Positions 36,605 to 44,930 of a stretch of DNA of 64,000 nucleotides are shown here, piece by piece. The translations under genes were made by a program, and so were the position numbers. Every line of letters begins with the position of its first letter. Within the stretch, counting starts at the first letter, position 1. The DNA is from Actinophytocola oryzae (GTDB lineage: Bacteria; Actinomycetota; Actinomycetes; Mycobacteriales; Pseudonocardiaceae): assembly GCF_004364325.1 (NCBI RefSeq), contig NZ_SOCP01000024.1, positions 1 to 64,000 on the forward strand, read 5' to 3'. The notes beneath the pieces are model-generated. The model saw only the letters and a program-made list of their open reading frames with translations. It had not been told where the DNA came from and did not search any database.

Positions 36605-36632
36605 TTATCCACAACCGGGGTGGTTGTCCACA
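36605..36632 (+). promoter_or_regulatory. Pair of DnaA boxes in the tctA-lipoprotein gap
   Basis: TTATCCACA (36605-36613) and TTGTCCACA (36624-36632) are both perfect DnaA-box 9-mers in the same orientation, 19 bases apart. They lie in the 295-base gap 36526-36820 between tctA and the small lipoprotein gene. Otherwise that gap shows no gene and no clear promoter. This is a second site of DnaA-type boxes about 29 kb from the cluster at 7055. Confidence 0.55.
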
Positions 36633-36820
36633 GGTGACTCATTCTCACGCCGTCCGCGTCGGTGGTCGTGGTTACGCTGGATTCCGGGGGCGGAGGCCGT
36701 CCGCCATTCACCCGTTCGAGTGCACGTTCCGCCGACTGGGCCGTAGCCGAGACCTGGCGCAACCCCCGTGGATGTCGCGCGTCCTAACCGGCGAGCAAAT
36801 CATCTTTTCTGGGGGAAGAA

Positions 36821-36961
36821 ATGCGGATCAAGGCTGTCCTGACTGGATTAACACTGCTTTTGTTACTTTCCGGCTGCCGGGTTACCGGAAATACGGTTCC
36901 TGAATACTCGCCGGCTACCGGTTATCCGGAGACACACGTGGTGGCGCCGTCGTCGCCCTGA
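36821..36961 (+). CDS. Small lipoprotein with two TTA codons
   Basis: A 46-residue lipoprotein is encoded at ATG 36821 behind GGGGGAAGAA. The signal segment MRIKAVLTGLTLLLLLSGC has a good lipobox (LSGC, cysteine 19). The mature part is only about 27 residues, Pro/Thr/Val-rich. Two leucines (residues 10 and 15) use TTA, which is rare in high-GC actinomycetes and often read by the developmental bldA tRNA. The gene is visibly more AT-rich than its neighbours. Its last 47 bases overlap the 3' end of the LacI gene on the other strand. It could be acquired or decaying. Function is unknown. Confidence 0.6.
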   Translation: MRIKAVLTGLTLLLLLSGCRVTGNTVPEYSPATGYPETHVVAPSSP

Positions 36962-37916
36962 CCACCAGGCTCGGGCGGACCACCAGGCGAGCAGCGCTCG
37001 CCGTCTCGCCGCGGACGCGCGTTATCAGTGCCTCCGCGGCGAGGCGGCCCATCTCGTGGCGGGGCTGGTCGATCGTCGTCAGGCTGATGTGCCGCAACGC
37101 GGCCAGCCACGTGTTGTCGTAACCCACGACCGAAACGTCCTCGGGCACCCGAAGTCCCAGCTCCGTCAACGCCGACAGCACACCGACCGCGTTCAGGTCG
37201 TTCGCCGCTATCACCGCGGTGAACGGCTCCTTCAGCGCACGGATGGCCGCCGCGCCCGCCGCCTCGGTGTACTCACCACGCACCACCCTCGGCGCCAGCC
37301 CGTGGCGGTCCATCGCCACGCGGTAGCCCGTGCGCCGGGGCGTGGACTGCGAGCCGTTGCCGCCGTCGATGTGGACGATCTCCCTGTGGCCCAACGAAAC
37401 CAGGTGATCCACCGCCAGCGCCGAGCCCGTCCTCCCGTCGTCGTTCACCGTGTCCACCGCGGACGAACGCGACGACCGGGACACCAGCACCAGCGGGCCC
37501 TCCCCGGCGGCCGCGTCGATGGCCGGCGTCGGCACCACCGGCCCGAGCAACGCGATCCCCGCCGGGCGGAACGACGCCAGCGACGCCAACGCCTGCCGCT
37601 CCCTGCCCGGCTCCCGCCCGCCAGTGTTGATCACCAGCTCGAAGCCCGCGCCGCGTGCGTACAGGTCCAGCCCGTCGACCACCTCGGCCCAGAACGGGTT
37701 GTGGAGGTCCGACACCATCACCCCGAGCACGTGCGACGTCCGCGACGCCAGTGACCGCGCCATCGCGTGCGGCGAGTAACCCAGCTCGGCCGCCGCCGCC
37801 AGCACGGCCGCCCGGCGGGCCGCGCTCACCTTCGGCGAGCCGCGCATGACCAGGGACACCAGCGCCCGGGACACGCCCGCCCGCGCCGCGACGTCCTCCA
37901 TCGTGGGTCGGGCCAC
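36915..37916 (-). CDS. LacI-family regulator of the inositol locus
   Basis: The 333-residue regulator has an N-terminal LacI HTH (residues 4-24, TMEDVAARAGVSRALVSLVM) and a periplasmic-binding-like effector domain (about 60-333, with GYDNTWLAALRHISLTTIDQP near the end). GTG 37916 is preceded by AAGGAGG, which fixes the start. The gene is divergent from iolG. A palindrome at 37965-37978 in the 76-base gap is its likely operator. It probably represses the inositol genes and is relieved by an inositol-derived effector. Confidence 0.92.
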   Translation of the reverse strand: MARPTMEDVAARAGVSRALVSLVMRGSPKVSAARRAAVLAAAAELGYSPHAMARSLASRTSHVLGVMVSDLHNPFWAEVVDGLDLYARGAGFELVINTGGREPGRERQALASLASFRPAGIALLGPVVPTPAIDAAAGEGPLVLVSRSSRSSAVDTVNDDGRTGSALAVDHLVSLGHREIVHIDGGNGSQSTPRRTGYRVAMDRHGLAPRVVRGEYTEAAGAAAIRALKEPFTAVIAANDLNAVGVLSALTELGLRVPEDVSVVGYDNTWLAALRHISLTTIDQPRHEMGRLAAEALITRVRGETASAARLVVRPSLVVRATTAPPRVSPDNR

Positions 37917-37964
37917 GCGGTGACCTCCTTGACACGGTGTGACGGCGATAACAGGATAGGCGGA

Positions 37965-37978
37965 TTGGAGCGCTCTAA
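37965..37978. promoter_or_regulatory. LacI-type operator palindrome
   Basis: TTGGAGCGCTCTAA is a 14-base near-perfect palindrome (one mismatched pair) centred on the GCGC typical of LacI-family operators. It lies between the divergent LacI regulator and iolG, 15 bases before the iolG start. Confidence 0.75.
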
Positions 37979-37992
37979 CGCAAGGATGCGAA

Positions 37993-38970
37993 ATGCGTAT
38001 CGGGGTCGCGGGAGTCGGTCGGATCGGGACCATGCACGCGGCGAACCTGACCGCGTTGCCGCAGGTGGACGAGGTCCTCCTGTACGACCCCGTGCCCGGC
38101 CGCGCCGAGGTCGCGGCCACCGCCGACGGCGCCCGCGCGGTGTCCGACCTGGACGAACTGCTCAGTGCGAGCGACGGCGTCCTCGTCGCCACCCCGACCG
38201 ACACGCACCCGGCGCTCGTCCGCGCGTGCCTCGCCGCCGGCACCCCCGTGCTCTGCGAGAAACCCATCGCCGCCGACCTCGCCGCCATGCGTGCGCTGGT
38301 CGACGAGATAGAGGCGACCAACGTCCCCGTCCTCGTGGGGTTCCAGCGGCGCTTCGACCCGGCGATGGTCGAGCTGCGCCGCCGCGTCGTCACCGGCGAG
38401 CTGGGTGCGATCTACCACGTCCGCACCACCGGCTTCGACGCGTCACCTCCCGACTTCGCCTACCTGCCCAGCTCCGGCGGCATCTTCCGCGACCTGCTCA
38501 TCCACGACCTCGACGCGATCCCGTGGCTGGTCGGCGAACCGGTCGTCGAGGTCTACGCCTCCGGCTCCGTGCAGGTCAACGAGGCGTTCGCGCAGGCGGA
38601 CGACGTCGACAACGCCGTGGTGCTGCTGCGCTTCGCGGGCGGCACGCACGCGGTCATCAGCGGCGGCAGGCACGACCCGCTCGGCTACGACCACCGCATC
38701 GAGGTCCTCGGCGCGCGTGACTCCGTCGCCGTCGGGCTCGACGGGCGCACCCCGCTCCACACCGACCTGAACAGCAACGACAACGCCTACCCCGGCTTCC
38801 CGGAGCGGTTCCGGCACGCGTACCGCAACGAGATGCTGGTGTTCACCGAGGTCCTCGCGGGCCGCGCGGACAACCCGTCTCCCGCCCGCGACAGCCTCGT
38901 CAGCCTCGGGCTCGCCGATGCCTGTGAGAAGTCCCGAAGAACCGGGCAACCCGTACGGAGTGACCAGTGA
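37993..38970 (+). CDS. iolG: Inositol 2-dehydrogenase (Gfo/Idh/MocA family)
   Basis: The enzyme oxidises myo-inositol to 2-keto-myo-inositol with NAD. The 325-residue protein has the N-terminal Rossmann motif GVAGVGRIGTMHAANL, the EKPIAADLAAM catalytic-lysine motif and a HDLDAIPWLVGE segment with the catalytic histidine. It matches IolG in length. The next gene overlaps it by GTGA. It heads the LacI-controlled operon. Confidence 0.9.
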   Translation: MRIGVAGVGRIGTMHAANLTALPQVDEVLLYDPVPGRAEVAATADGARAVSDLDELLSASDGVLVATPTDTHPALVRACLAAGTPVLCEKPIAADLAAMRALVDEIEATNVPVLVGFQRRFDPAMVELRRRVVTGELGAIYHVRTTGFDASPPDFAYLPSSGGIFRDLLIHDLDAIPWLVGEPVVEVYASGSVQVNEAFAQADDVDNAVVLLRFAGGTHAVISGGRHDPLGYDHRIEVLGARDSVAVGLDGRTPLHTDLNSNDNAYPGFPERFRHAYRNEMLVFTEVLAGRADNPSPARDSLVSLGLADACEKSRRTGQPVRSDQ

Positions 38971-39818
38971 ACAGGGTGGCCGGCGCCCCCATCTCGTGGG
39001 GCGTCTGTGAAGTGCCGGGCTGGGGCCGAGTCCTGCCCGTGGAGACCGTGCTCGCCGAGATGGCAGGCCTCGGGCTCACCGCGACGGAGCTTGGTCCACC
39101 CGGCTACCTGCCGACCACCGCGCCCGAGCTGCGTGGTGCGCTCGCCGAGCACGACCTCGGCCTGGTCGGCGGCTTCTACGCGACGCCGCTCCACCTGACG
39201 TCCACGGTGGACGACGTGGTGGACCTCATCGCGGGCGCCGGTGGCGAGGTGCTCGTCCTCGCCGCCGCCACCGGGCTCGACGGCTACGACGAACGGCCCG
39301 CGCTGTCCGACCGGGAATGGGCCGCGCTCGTGGCGAACGCGAGCCACATCGCCGAACGCGCGGCGGCGGCGGGGCTGCGGACCGTGCTGCACCCGCATGT
39401 CGGCACGCACGTCGAGACCAGGGCCGAGGTCGAACGGTTCGTCCACGACTCCGACCTGCCCCTGTGTGTCGACACCGGACACCTGCTGATCGGCGGCACC
39501 GACCCCGTCGACCTCGTGCGCAGGCATCCCCACCGCGTCGGGCACGTGCACCTCAAGGACGTCCGCGCCGACCTCGCCGAGCGGGTCCGCCAGGGCGCCG
39601 TCACCTACACCGAGGCCGTCGCGCTCGGCATCTACGTACCGCTGGGTGCCGGCGACGTCGACCTCGACGCGCTGCTGAGGACGTTGCGGGACAACGACTA
39701 CGACGGCTGGTACGTACTCGAGCAGGACACGGCGCTGCGCGATGACCGGCTGGCGGACGGCCGACCACGCGAGCACACTCGCCAGAGCCTCGAGCACCTA
39801 GCCAAACTCTGGGCGTAG
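38967..39818 (+). CDS. IolE-like sugar phosphate isomerase/epimerase-fold protein
   Basis: The 283-residue TIM-barrel protein of the xylose isomerase-like superfamily starts with APISWGVCEVPGWG, a hallmark of IolE-type inosose dehydratases. Metal ligands are spread through VLHPHVGTHVET, VDTGHLLIGG and VGHVHLKDV. IolE would dehydrate 2-keto-myo-inositol, and position after iolG supports that. Epimerase function is an alternative. GTG 38967 overlaps the iolG stop. Confidence 0.8.
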   Translation: MNRVAGAPISWGVCEVPGWGRVLPVETVLAEMAGLGLTATELGPPGYLPTTAPELRGALAEHDLGLVGGFYATPLHLTSTVDDVVDLIAGAGGEVLVLAAATGLDGYDERPALSDREWAALVANASHIAERAAAAGLRTVLHPHVGTHVETRAEVERFVHDSDLPLCVDTGHLLIGGTDPVDLVRRHPHRVGHVHLKDVRADLAERVRQGAVTYTEAVALGIYVPLGAGDVDLDALLRTLRDNDYDGWYVLEQDTALRDDRLADGRPREHTRQSLEHLAKLWA

Positions 39819-39838
39819 ACAGGAGAAAAGAGACAACG

Positions 39839-40837
39839 ATGTCCACAACCTCCGCCCGGTCGTGGCGCGTGTTATGGGTGGCGACGGCCGCTCTCGCGCT
39901 CGCCGCGTGCACCGGGCCGTCAGCGGACACGGGACCGGAGCCCGGCGCCAAACCGGCGCAGGGCGTCGACACCTCCGCACCGCTGGACTTCGCCGTGATC
40001 ACCCACGGCAGCGAGGGCGACGCCTTCTGGAGCGTGGTCAAGAACGGCGCCGAGGACGCGGGCCGGGACCTCGGCGTGAAGGTCACCTACAACGGCGACG
40101 GTGAGCCTGCCCAGCAGGCCAAGCTCATCGACAACGCCGTGGCACAGGGCAAGACCGGTCTCGTCGTCTCGATGGCCAACCCGGACGCCCTGAAGGACTC
40201 CATCCAGGCCGCGGTCCGCGCGGGCATCCCGGTCATCACGATCAACTCCGGCGCCGACGAGAGCAAGGCGTTCGGCGCCATCGCCCACGTCGGCCAGGAC
40301 GAGACGGTCGCAGGCAAGGCCGCCGGCGAGAAGCTCAAGGACGAGGGCAAGAAGAAGGTCCTCTGCGTCATCCACGAGGCGGCCAACTCCGGGCTGAACG
40401 ACCGGTGCCAGGGCGCGAAGGACGGCTTCGGCGGCAACGTCACCAACCTCCAGGTCGACATCTCGAACCCGACCGACACCGAGTCCCGCATCAGGGGCGC
40501 GCTGCAGACCGACCCGTCCATCGACGGCGTGCTGACGCTGAACTCGCAGGTCGCCGACCTCGCGGTCTCCGCGGCGTCGGCCGCGGGCTCGAAGGCCGTG
40601 GTCGCCACGTTCGACCTCAACTCCGACGTGGTGAGTTCGATCAAGGCGGGCCGGATCATCTTCGCCGTCGATCAGCAGCAGTACGAGCAGGGCTACCTGC
40701 CGATCGTGATGCTGAAGCTCTACCGGGACAACGGCAACACCCTCGGTGGTGGCCAGCCGGTCTTCACCGGCCCCGGCTTCGTCGACAAGTCCAACGCGGA
40801 CCAGGTCGGCAAGTACACCGAGCGAGGGACGAGGTGA
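39839..40837 (+). CDS. CUT2-type sugar/inositol ABC transporter binding lipoprotein
   Basis: The 332-residue protein has a lipoprotein signal (lipobox LAAC, about residue 22) and a periplasmic-binding protein type 1 fold of the ribose/inositol class, with FAVITHGSEGDAFWSVVKNGAEDAG at its start and GVLTLNSQVADLAV later. It binds the substrate, most likely an inositol given its neighbours, outside the cell. AGGAGAAAAGAG precedes the ATG. Confidence 0.88.
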   Translation: MSTTSARSWRVLWVATAALALAACTGPSADTGPEPGAKPAQGVDTSAPLDFAVITHGSEGDAFWSVVKNGAEDAGRDLGVKVTYNGDGEPAQQAKLIDNAVAQGKTGLVVSMANPDALKDSIQAAVRAGIPVITINSGADESKAFGAIAHVGQDETVAGKAAGEKLKDEGKKKVLCVIHEAANSGLNDRCQGAKDGFGGNVTNLQVDISNPTDTESRIRGALQTDPSIDGVLTLNSQVADLAVSAASAAGSKAVVATFDLNSDVVSSIKAGRIIFAVDQQQYEQGYLPIVMLKLYRDNGNTLGGGQPVFTGPGFVDKSNADQVGKYTERGTR

Positions 40838-41883
40838 GCGAGATGACGACCGTTGACGCTCCCGTCGACGAGCGGGTGGCACCCAACTCGCTGGCGAACC
40901 GGCTCGTGACGCGCCCGGAGATCGGCGCGCTGATCGGCGCGCTCGTGGTGTTCGTGTTCTTCTCGGTCGTGGCCGACAAGTTCCTGACACTGGGTGGCGT
41001 CGCCACCTGGCTGGACGACTCGGCGACGCTCGGCATCATGGCCGTCGCCGTGGCCCTGCTGATGATCGGCGGCGAGTTCGACCTGTCGGCCGGCGTGATG
41101 ACCGGCTCGACCGCCCTGGTCACGGCCATGCTCGCCACCAAGGCGGGCCTGAACGTGTGGCTCGCGATGCTGCTGTCGCTGGTGTTCGCGCTGGCCGTCG
41201 GCGCCCTGAACGGCTGGCTGGTGATCAGGACCGGGCTGCCGAGCTTCATCGTCACGCTCGGCACCTTCCTGGCGTTGCAGGGACTCAACCTGGGTGTCAC
41301 GCGATGGGTGACGAACACCGTGCAGGTGTCCGGGATGCGCCGCACGGGCGGTTACGAGTCCAGTGGTTTCGTGTTCGCGTCCACGTTCGACATCGGGGAC
41401 ACGGCGTTCCGGATCTCGATCGTGTGGTGGATCGGGTTCGCCGCCCTGGCCGCGTGGGTGCTGATCCGCACGAAGTTCGGCAACTGGATCTTCGCGGTCG
41501 GCGGCTCGGCACCCAGCGCGCGGGCGGTCGGCGTGCCGGTCGCACGCACTAAGATCCTGCTGTTCATGACGACCGCCGCGGCGGGCTGGCTCGTCGGCAC
41601 GATCAACATCCTGCGCTACACGACCGCGCAGGCCAACGAGGGCATCGGCCTGGAGTTCCAGTACATCATCGCCGCGGTGATCGGCGGCTGTCTGCTGACC
41701 GGCGGCTTCGGCTCGGCCATCGGCGCCGCGATCGGCGCGTTGATCTTCGGCATGGCCCGCCAGGGCATCGTGTTCGCGAACTGGAACTCCGACTGGTTCA
41801 TGCTCTTCCTCGGCATCATGCTGCTGGCGGCGGTGCTGGTGAACAACACCTTCCGCCGGCGAGCGGAAAGGGTGCGTCGATGA
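40834..41883 (+). CDS. CUT2-type ABC transporter permease
   Basis: The 349-residue membrane permease has about ten helices of the RbsC/inositol type, with the conserved GGEFDLSAGVMTGSTA motif (an IDLS-like motif, here FDLS) and FIVTLGTFLALQGLNLG. GTG 40834 overlaps the preceding stop by GTGA; ATG 40843 is the alternative. It forms the channel for the imported sugar. Confidence 0.93.
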   Translation: MSEMTTVDAPVDERVAPNSLANRLVTRPEIGALIGALVVFVFFSVVADKFLTLGGVATWLDDSATLGIMAVAVALLMIGGEFDLSAGVMTGSTALVTAMLATKAGLNVWLAMLLSLVFALAVGALNGWLVIRTGLPSFIVTLGTFLALQGLNLGVTRWVTNTVQVSGMRRTGGYESSGFVFASTFDIGDTAFRISIVWWIGFAALAAWVLIRTKFGNWIFAVGGSAPSARAVGVPVARTKILLFMTTAAAGWLVGTINILRYTTAQANEGIGLEFQYIIAAVIGGCLLTGGFGSAIGAAIGALIFGMARQGIVFANWNSDWFMLFLGIMLLAAVLVNNTFRRRAERVRR

Positions 41884-42659
41884 CTGCTCTCATCGAGGTA
41901 GAAGGCATCGGCAAGAGCTACGGCAGTGTGATCGCGCTGCGGGACGTGTCCACCGTCGTCAACGCGGGCGAGGTGACCTGCGTGCTCGGCGACAACGGCG
42001 CGGGCAAGTCGACGCTCATCAAGATCCTCTCCGGGGTGCACCAGCACGACGCCGGGCGGTTCCTCGTCGAGGGTGAACCGGTGCGGTTCGACTCGCCGCG
42101 CGACGCGCTCGACAGGGGCATCGCGACCGTCCACCAGGACCTGGCGATCGTCCCGCTGATGAGCGTGTGGCGGAACTTCTTCCTCGGCGCCGAGCCGACG
42201 GTCGGGTTCGGACCGTTCCAGATGCTCGACCGCAGGAAGGGCCGGGACACGGCGCGGTCGGCGCTCGCGGATATGGGCATCGACCTGCGTGACGTCGAGC
42301 AGCCGGTCGGCACGCTCTCCGGCGGCGAGCGGCAGTGCGTGGCCATCGCGCGGGCCATCCACTTCGGCGCCAAGGTGATCATCCTCGACGAGCCCACCGC
42401 CGCCCTGGGCGTCAAGCAGTCCGGTGTGGTGCTGCGGTACGTCGCGCAGGCGCGGGACCGAGGGCTGGGCGTCGTGCTGATCACCCACAACCCCCGCCAC
42501 GCCTACCCCGTCGGCACGCGGTTCCTGTTGCTCAAGCGGGGTGTGAGCCTCGGATCGTACGAGAAGTCGGAGATCTCCATCGAGGAGCTGACCCGGCAGA
42601 TGGCGGGCGGCGCCGAGCTGGAGGCGCTGGAGCACGAGTTGCGGGAGGTCGCTGAGTAG
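41880..42659 (+). CDS. Single-domain ABC transporter ATPase
   Basis: The 259-residue ATPase has Walker A GDNGAGKST, signature LSGGERQ, Walker B VIILDEP and switch histidine in ITHN. CUT2 transporters usually carry a fused double-ATPase of about 500 residues; here there is one domain, as in FrcA-type transporters, so a homodimer is expected. It overlaps the permease by ATGA. The next gene starts at the base after its stop. Confidence 0.93.
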   Translation: MTALIEVEGIGKSYGSVIALRDVSTVVNAGEVTCVLGDNGAGKSTLIKILSGVHQHDAGRFLVEGEPVRFDSPRDALDRGIATVHQDLAIVPLMSVWRNFFLGAEPTVGFGPFQMLDRRKGRDTARSALADMGIDLRDVEQPVGTLSGGERQCVAIARAIHFGAKVIILDEPTAALGVKQSGVVLRYVAQARDRGLGVVLITHNPRHAYPVGTRFLLLKRGVSLGSYEKSEISIEELTRQMAGGAELEALEHELREVAE

Positions 42660-44522
42660 ATGCGTGCCACAGAGCGGCTCACGACGGCACAGGCTCTGGT
42701 CCGCTGGCTCGTCGCCCAGCGGACGGAGCCTGCGGACGGTCGGGAGGCGCCGCTCTTCGGTGGCGTCTTCGCGATCTTCGGGCACGGGAACGTGCTCGGC
42801 ATGGGCACGGCCCTCGCCGAGCACCCCGAGCTGCCGGTCTGGCGTGGGCAGAACGAGCAGGGCATGGCGCTGGCGGCCGTCGGGCTGGCGAAGGCCACGG
42901 ACCGGCGGCAGGTCGGCGTGGCCACGTCGTCGATCGGGCCCGGCGCGTTGAACATGGTCACCGCGGCGGGTGTGGCGCACGCCAACCGCCTGCCGCTGCT
43001 GCTCCTGCCGGGGGACACGTTCGTCAGCCGTGCGCCGGACCCCGTGTTGCAGCAGGTGGAGCACTTCGGCGACGGCACCGCCTCGGTGAACGACGCGTTC
43101 CGTGCCGTCAGCCGCTACTTCGACCGGATCACCCGGCCGGAGCAGCTGCTGTCGGCGCTGCCGCAGGTCGCCCGCGTGCTGACCGACCCCGCCGAGTGCG
43201 GGCCGGTGACGTTGGCGCTGCCGCAGGACGTGCAGGCGGAGGCGTTCGACTTCCCGTCGTCGCTGTTCGAGCCGGTCGTGCACCGGCTGTTGCGGCCCCG
43301 GCCGGACTCGGCGGTCCTGGCGCACGCGGCCAACCTGCTGCGGGCCAGCAGGCGGCCACTGATGGTCCTGGGCGGCGGCGTGCGGTACTCGGGGGCCGTC
43401 GACGCGGCGCTTGCGTTCGCGGAGCGGCACGGCGTGCCGGTCACGGAGACGACCGCGGGTCGCACGCTCGTGCGGCACGACCACCCCCTGCACGCCGGAC
43501 CGCTGGGGATCACGGGCTCGGCGTCGGCGAACGCGATGGCCGCGGCCGCCGACCTCGTCCTGGCCGTCGGCACCCGGCTGCAGGACTTCACGACGGCGTC
43601 CTGGTCGGTGTTCGCGGACGACGTGCGCCTGGTGTCGGTCAACACGGCCCGCTTCGACGCCGTGAAGCACGGCGGCCTGGCCGTGGTCGGCGACGCACGC
43701 GAGACGCTCGGTGAGCTGTCGGTCGAGACCTGGCCGGTCGACCCGGACTGGACGGGCCGGGCGGCGGTGGAACGGGAGCGCTGGGACGCCTACATCGACG
43801 GTCTCCGTGCGCCGGGTGCCGAGCTGCCCACGTACGCCCAGGTGGTGGGGGTCGTGAACGACGCGGCCGAGCCGGGTGACTACGTGATGACCGCGTCGGG
43901 CGGGCTGCCCGGCGAGCTGATCGGCGGCTGGCGGGCCGTCGGCGACAGCCCGGGGATGGACGTCGAGTACGGGTTCTCGTGCATGGGCTACGAGCTGGCC
44001 GGCGCGTGGGGTGCGGCGATGGCCCGTCCGTCCGGCGTGGTCACCACACTGCTCGGCGACGGCTCGTACCTGATGCTGAACTCCGAGCTGTACTCGGCCG
44101 CGTTCGCGAGCCACGGGTTCGTGGCCGTGGTGTGCGACAACGACGGGTACGCCGTGATCGACCGCCTGCAACGCGGCAACGGCGGGTCGGCGTTCAACAA
44201 CATGTACGCCGACTGCCGTTCACCGCTCGAGCAACCGCCTAGAGTGGACTTCGCAGCGCACGCCGCAGCACTGGGCTGCGCCGTGCATCCGGTCGACGGG
44301 CTCGACGGACTGGCCGCCGCGTACGCACGGGCCCGCACGGACGCGCGAGCCGGTAGGCCCGCGGTCGTGGTGATCCGCACGCACCCTTCGTCGTGGACGG
44401 ACGCCGGTGCCTGGTGGGAGGTGGGCGTGCCCGAGGTCTCGACACGGGTCGAGATCGCGGACGCACGCGCGGCGCTGGACAAGGCCAAGGTCGGCCAGGT
44501 CCGGTACCTCACGCATCCCTGA
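42660..44522 (+). CDS. iolD: 3D-trihydroxycyclohexane-1,2-dione acylhydrolase
   Basis: IolD is the thiamine-diphosphate-dependent hydrolase that opens the ring in the inositol pathway after IolE. The 620-residue protein has the ThDP enzyme fold: a glutamate-bearing WRGQNEQGMALAAVG motif in the N-terminal Pyr domain, VLGGGVRYSGA in the central domain, and the GDGSYLMLNSELYSAA cofactor-binding GDG motif in the PP domain. It is last in the operon. iolA, iolB and iolC are not in the window. Confidence 0.9.
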   Translation: MRATERLTTAQALVRWLVAQRTEPADGREAPLFGGVFAIFGHGNVLGMGTALAEHPELPVWRGQNEQGMALAAVGLAKATDRRQVGVATSSIGPGALNMVTAAGVAHANRLPLLLLPGDTFVSRAPDPVLQQVEHFGDGTASVNDAFRAVSRYFDRITRPEQLLSALPQVARVLTDPAECGPVTLALPQDVQAEAFDFPSSLFEPVVHRLLRPRPDSAVLAHAANLLRASRRPLMVLGGGVRYSGAVDAALAFAERHGVPVTETTAGRTLVRHDHPLHAGPLGITGSASANAMAAAADLVLAVGTRLQDFTTASWSVFADDVRLVSVNTARFDAVKHGGLAVVGDARETLGELSVETWPVDPDWTGRAAVERERWDAYIDGLRAPGAELPTYAQVVGVVNDAAEPGDYVMTASGGLPGELIGGWRAVGDSPGMDVEYGFSCMGYELAGAWGAAMARPSGVVTTLLGDGSYLMLNSELYSAAFASHGFVAVVCDNDGYAVIDRLQRGNGGSAFNNMYADCRSPLEQPPRVDFAAHAAALGCAVHPVDGLDGLAAAYARARTDARAGRPAVVVIRTHPSSWTDAGAWWEVGVPEVSTRVEIADARAALDKAKVGQVRYLTHP

Positions 44523-44536
44523 GGCCCTGGTGGCTG

Positions 44537-44564
44537 AGGGCGCCCGCCCACTGGAGGGCGCCCT
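44537..44564. terminator. Bidirectional terminator between iolD and DUF3073
   Basis: AGGGCGCCC (44537-44545) pairs with GGGCGCCCT (44556-44564) around a 10-base loop. It lies between two convergent genes and can serve both. Confidence 0.7.
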
Positions 44565-44572
44565 GCAGGACA

Positions 44573-44758
44573 TCAGCGACGGTATACGTCGTCGTCGTAA
44601 TCGTCGTCGTCGAAGGCCTCGTCGCCGTTGCCGCCCTCAGAGGACCCGCCACCGCCGGACAGCTCTCGCTGCAGCGCCTCGAAGTCCGTCTGCTGAGTGC
44701 TGTATTTGAGCTCTCGGGCTACCTTGGTCTGCTTAGCCTTTGCCCGGCCGCGCCCCAT
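44573..44758 (-). CDS. DUF3073 small protein
   Basis: The 61-residue protein matches the actinobacterial DUF3073 family: MGRGRAKAKQTKVARELKYS at the N-terminus, a Gly/Ser linker and an acidic DDDDYDDD tail. The basic head and acidic tail are conserved in the family; the function is unknown. ATG 44758 is the family start. As I recall, the Mycobacterium homologue also follows purM. Confidence 0.9.
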   Translation of the reverse strand: MGRGRAKAKQTKVARELKYSTQQTDFEALQRELSGGGGSSEGGNGDEAFDDDDYDDDVYRR

Positions 44759-44930
44759 GGCTCGACCCCCTCGCACAGTTGCGGGGCGGCCGGGGGAAAC
44801 GGCGGCCCCGCTGATCTCGACAACTGGTTCCTGTTAACTACCGTACCGTGCCGATGGGGTCCAGCGCGAAGGGGCACGGCGTTCGAGTGCCGACTGATCG
44901 CGTTCGGCGGAACCGTGAAACCATGCGCGG
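44759..44930. other. Divergent intergenic region with hairpin in the DUF3073 leader
   Basis: GCGGGGC (44781-44787) and GCCCCGC (44805-44811) form a 7-bp stem around a 17-base loop about 23-53 bases before the DUF3073 start on the minus strand. It could be an attenuator or RNA stabiliser. The rest of the gap shows no gene. Confidence 0.35.
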
